A stretch of 64,000 bases of DNA, from NCBI RefSeq assembly GCF_005217615.1, contig NZ_SZNK01000001.1, positions 2,375,501 through 2,439,500 on the forward strand, given 5' to 3'. Positions within the stretch are counted from its first letter, which is position 1. Each line of letters begins with the position of its first letter. The notes under the pieces are model-generated. The model did no database searches, had not been told where the DNA came from, and was given only the letters and a program-made list of their open reading frames with translations. The stretch is from Brevibacillus antibioticus (lineage in GTDB: Bacteria > Bacillota > Bacilli > Brevibacillales > Brevibacillaceae). Positions 62,610 through 64,000 of the stretch are shown in pieces. The position numbers and the translations under genes are program-made.

Positions 62610-63467
62610 TTACTCCCATTCCCCTTGTAATTTCGTTCGTATTGCTTCGAAAAAGCCACCTTTTTTCCACTTAATCAGCGGGGTAACACACGGTGACTTT
62701 TTAATATAAATCTGATCGCCGCCCTCGAGTCGATAACCAAACTGCCCGTCAATAGACAGTCCCATCTCTTGATGTATGGCATCTACTTCGACCCGAATCG
62801 TTTGATTGCCTGACAATACCATTGGCCGAGCCGTCAAGGAATGAGGGGCCACTGGTGTCAGTAATAGCATGTCCACATTGGGCGCCACTATTGGACCGCC
62901 TGCTGAAAGTGAATATGCCGTTGATCCTGTCGGTGTGGAGACAATGACACCATCTCCACTGAACGTCGCGACGTACTCATCATCGAGAAAGACGGCACAT
63001 TGAATGATCCGACAAAATGACCCTTTGGCAATCCCTATATCATTCATGGCCGTGTATGTCCCCAGTGTGATTCCTTTTCGCACCAAACAAGCTTCCAGCA
63101 TGGCTCTTTTTTCAACGTCGTACTTTCCCGAAAGGAGATTATCTACAGCCTGGGGCAGATGCTCCGGTTCCGCTTCCGACAAAAAGCCCAACGTGCCTAA
63201 ATTAATCCCAAAGATCGGGATCGAGTGACCGGCAAGATGGCGAGCAATTCTGAGTAGCGTGCCATCGCCCCCTAATACACAAACCAAGTCCGCCTGCTTC
63301 CCCATCTCTTCTACAGATGTGCCCAGTTCTGGATGCCCTACATCTGATGCCACATGTTCATCCAGAAATACTTGTGCCCCTCTGTCCTCCAGTAAATACA
63401 GCAGTTCCCGTGCAACAATACGTGCTTCGGGTTTCCCTTTGTTCGCTATGATTCCAATTTTCTTCAC
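62610..63467 (-). CDS. nadK: NAD kinase
   Basis: Phosphorylates NAD to [35 protein letters not shown] and [22 protein letters not shown] are the family motifs. Start GTG 63467 (285 residues) after a GGGGTGG site; upstream in-frame codons are possible but no better. Lies between tlyA and argR, an order common in Firmicutes. Confidence 0.92.
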   Translation of the reverse strand: MKKIGIIANKGKPEARIVARELLYLLEDRGAQVFLDEHVASDVGHPELGTSVEEMGKQADLVCVLGGDGTLLRIARHLAGHSIPIFGINLGTLGFLSEAEPEHLPQAVDNLLSGKYDVEKRAMLEACLVRKGITLGTYTAMNDIGIAKGSFCRIIQCAVFLDDEYVATFSGDGVIVSTPTGSTAYSLSAGGPIVAPNVDMLLLTPVAPHSLTARPMVLSGNQTIRVEVDAIHQEMGLSIDGQFGYRLEGGDQIYIKKSPCVTPLIKWKKGGFFEAIRTKLQGEWE

Positions 63468-63544
63468 GTGGTCCACCCCAAAACTGGTTGGTTGGAAATC
63501 CTTCTTGAACAACCTCATATACAAGTATACAACTTCACATGCAT

Positions 63545-63586
63545 AAATAAAAAGCCTCGATTGTGAATAAAACTCCCGAGGCTTTG
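63545..63586 (-). terminator. Terminator after tlyA
   Basis: Minus-strand AAAGCCTCG / CGAGGCTTT stem with a 17-base loop and T-rich tail, so nadK-argR-recN likely has its own promoter. Confidence 0.8.
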
Positions 63587-63596
63587 GTTTTTTATC

Positions 63597-64000
63597 CTAT
63601 TTCAAATTCGCATGAGCAGACGCAACTACCTCTGTTACGCATTGCAACCAAGTTTCCGAATCCATGCCGCCCTCACTTTTCTGGACATGCATAACAAATT
63701 CAATATTTCCTTCTCCCCCTGTAATGGGAGAGTAGTCCAAGCCCTTTAGCGCGAAACCCAATCCACTGGCAAATTGACCGATGTCAGTTAATACGCTCTC
63801 ATGTACGTCTGGATCACGAACGATTCCATTCTTTCCGACTCTATCCTTGCCAGCTTCAAATTGAGGCTTGATCAGCGCGACGACATCACCGCCATCCGTC
63901 AGAAAACGGTACAGCACTGGCAAGATCAATCGCAGCGAAATAAACGATACGTCAATCGATGCCGCGTTTGGACGTTCATGTTCAAAAGCTTCCGGGTCCA
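63597..64000 (-). CDS. tlyA: TlyA-family rRNA 2'-O-methyltransferase, 3' part
   Basis: The last 134 codons of a TlyA/YqxC-type protein; the rest lies beyond the window. The FtsJ-like methyltransferase motifs ASIDVSFISLRLILP, ALIKPQFEAGKD and VRDPDVHESVL are clear. Such enzymes 2'-O-methylate rRNA cytidines and in some Bacilli have hemolysin-like annotation. Upstream of nadK, separated by a terminator. Confidence 0.88.
   Translation of the reverse strand, partial: DPEAFEHERPNAASIDVSFISLRLILPVLYRFLTDGGDVVALIKPQFEAGKDRVGKNGIVRDPDVHESVLTDIGQFASGLGFALKGLDYSPITGGEGNIEFVMHVQKSEGGMDSETWLQCVTEVVASAHANLK

Noticed and set aside
1..64000. CRISPR array, tRNA or rRNA genes
   Set aside because: No regularly spaced short repeats and no cloverleaf or rRNA-like stretch was found on either strand.

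Overview
The window is from a spore-forming Gram-positive bacterium of the class Bacilli. The gene order (lysA, spoVA, spoIIA, dacF; fur, xerD, deoB; recN, spoIVB, spo0A; bkdR) follows the Bacillus pattern. The moderate GC content, an oppABCDF operon beside an Lrp-type regulator, and a steA cluster next to spo0A suggest Paenibacillaceae, most likely Brevibacillus. That placement is inference from gene content and familiarity, not from a search. Almost all core genes lie on the minus strand, so operons read from high to low coordinates.

Region by region. 1-9.1 kb: sporulation block, with lysA (partial), the spoVA operon (spore dipicolinate channel) behind a near-consensus sigma-G promoter, spoIIAA-spoIIAB-sigF, and dacF. 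9.2-17.8 kb: a chemoreceptor, an oligopeptide ABC transporter (oppA-oppB-oppC-oppD-oppF) and an Lrp/AsnC regulator. 18.1-24.2 kb: nucleoside salvage (pdp, pupG, deoB), xerD, yqzK, fur and spoIIM. 24.3-29.4 kb: an endonuclease Q-like PHP protein, nudF, a short plus-strand gene recognised as mciZ (FtsZ inhibitor) that overlaps a DUF3866 gene tail to tail, a PepT-like peptidase, methylmalonyl-CoA epimerase and a 28-residue membrane miniprotein. 29.5-31.6 kb: a secreted repeat protein. 31.8-40.2 kb: branched-chain amino acid catabolism (bcd, lpdV, bkdAA, bkdAB, bkdB) with the sigma-54 activator bkdR, a sigma-54 promoter and palindromic activator sites. 40.4-44.3 kb: yqzF and a steA / mctB-like / glycosyltransferase / MraY-like cluster.

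44.3-57.8 kb is the accessory region, separating yqzF/steA from spo0A. It is AT-rich in long parts and full of fragments. It holds (a) a region-4-only sigma-like gene overlapping a glutaredoxin-fold gene without catalytic cysteines, followed by a glucosaminidase, with a region-2-like small protein nearby, resembling a split SigO/RsoA-type sigma pair; (b) a DprA-like fragment; (c) a more ordinary block (methyltransferase-VOC fusion, LysR regulator, phosphoesterase, carbonic anhydrase); (d) a run of small genes without recognised function; and (e) a decayed integrative element of about 2.7 kb in the 3' end of spo0A. This element is bounded by a 41-bp direct repeat with 39 matches, contains a tyrosine recombinase pseudogene, and separates spo0A from a terminator-like hairpin that is probably its original terminator.

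57.8-64 kb returns to core sequence: spo0A with a recognisable sigma-A/sigma-H double promoter and several 0A boxes, spoIVB, recN, argR, NAD kinase and tlyA (partial). No rRNA, tRNA or CRISPR array was seen.
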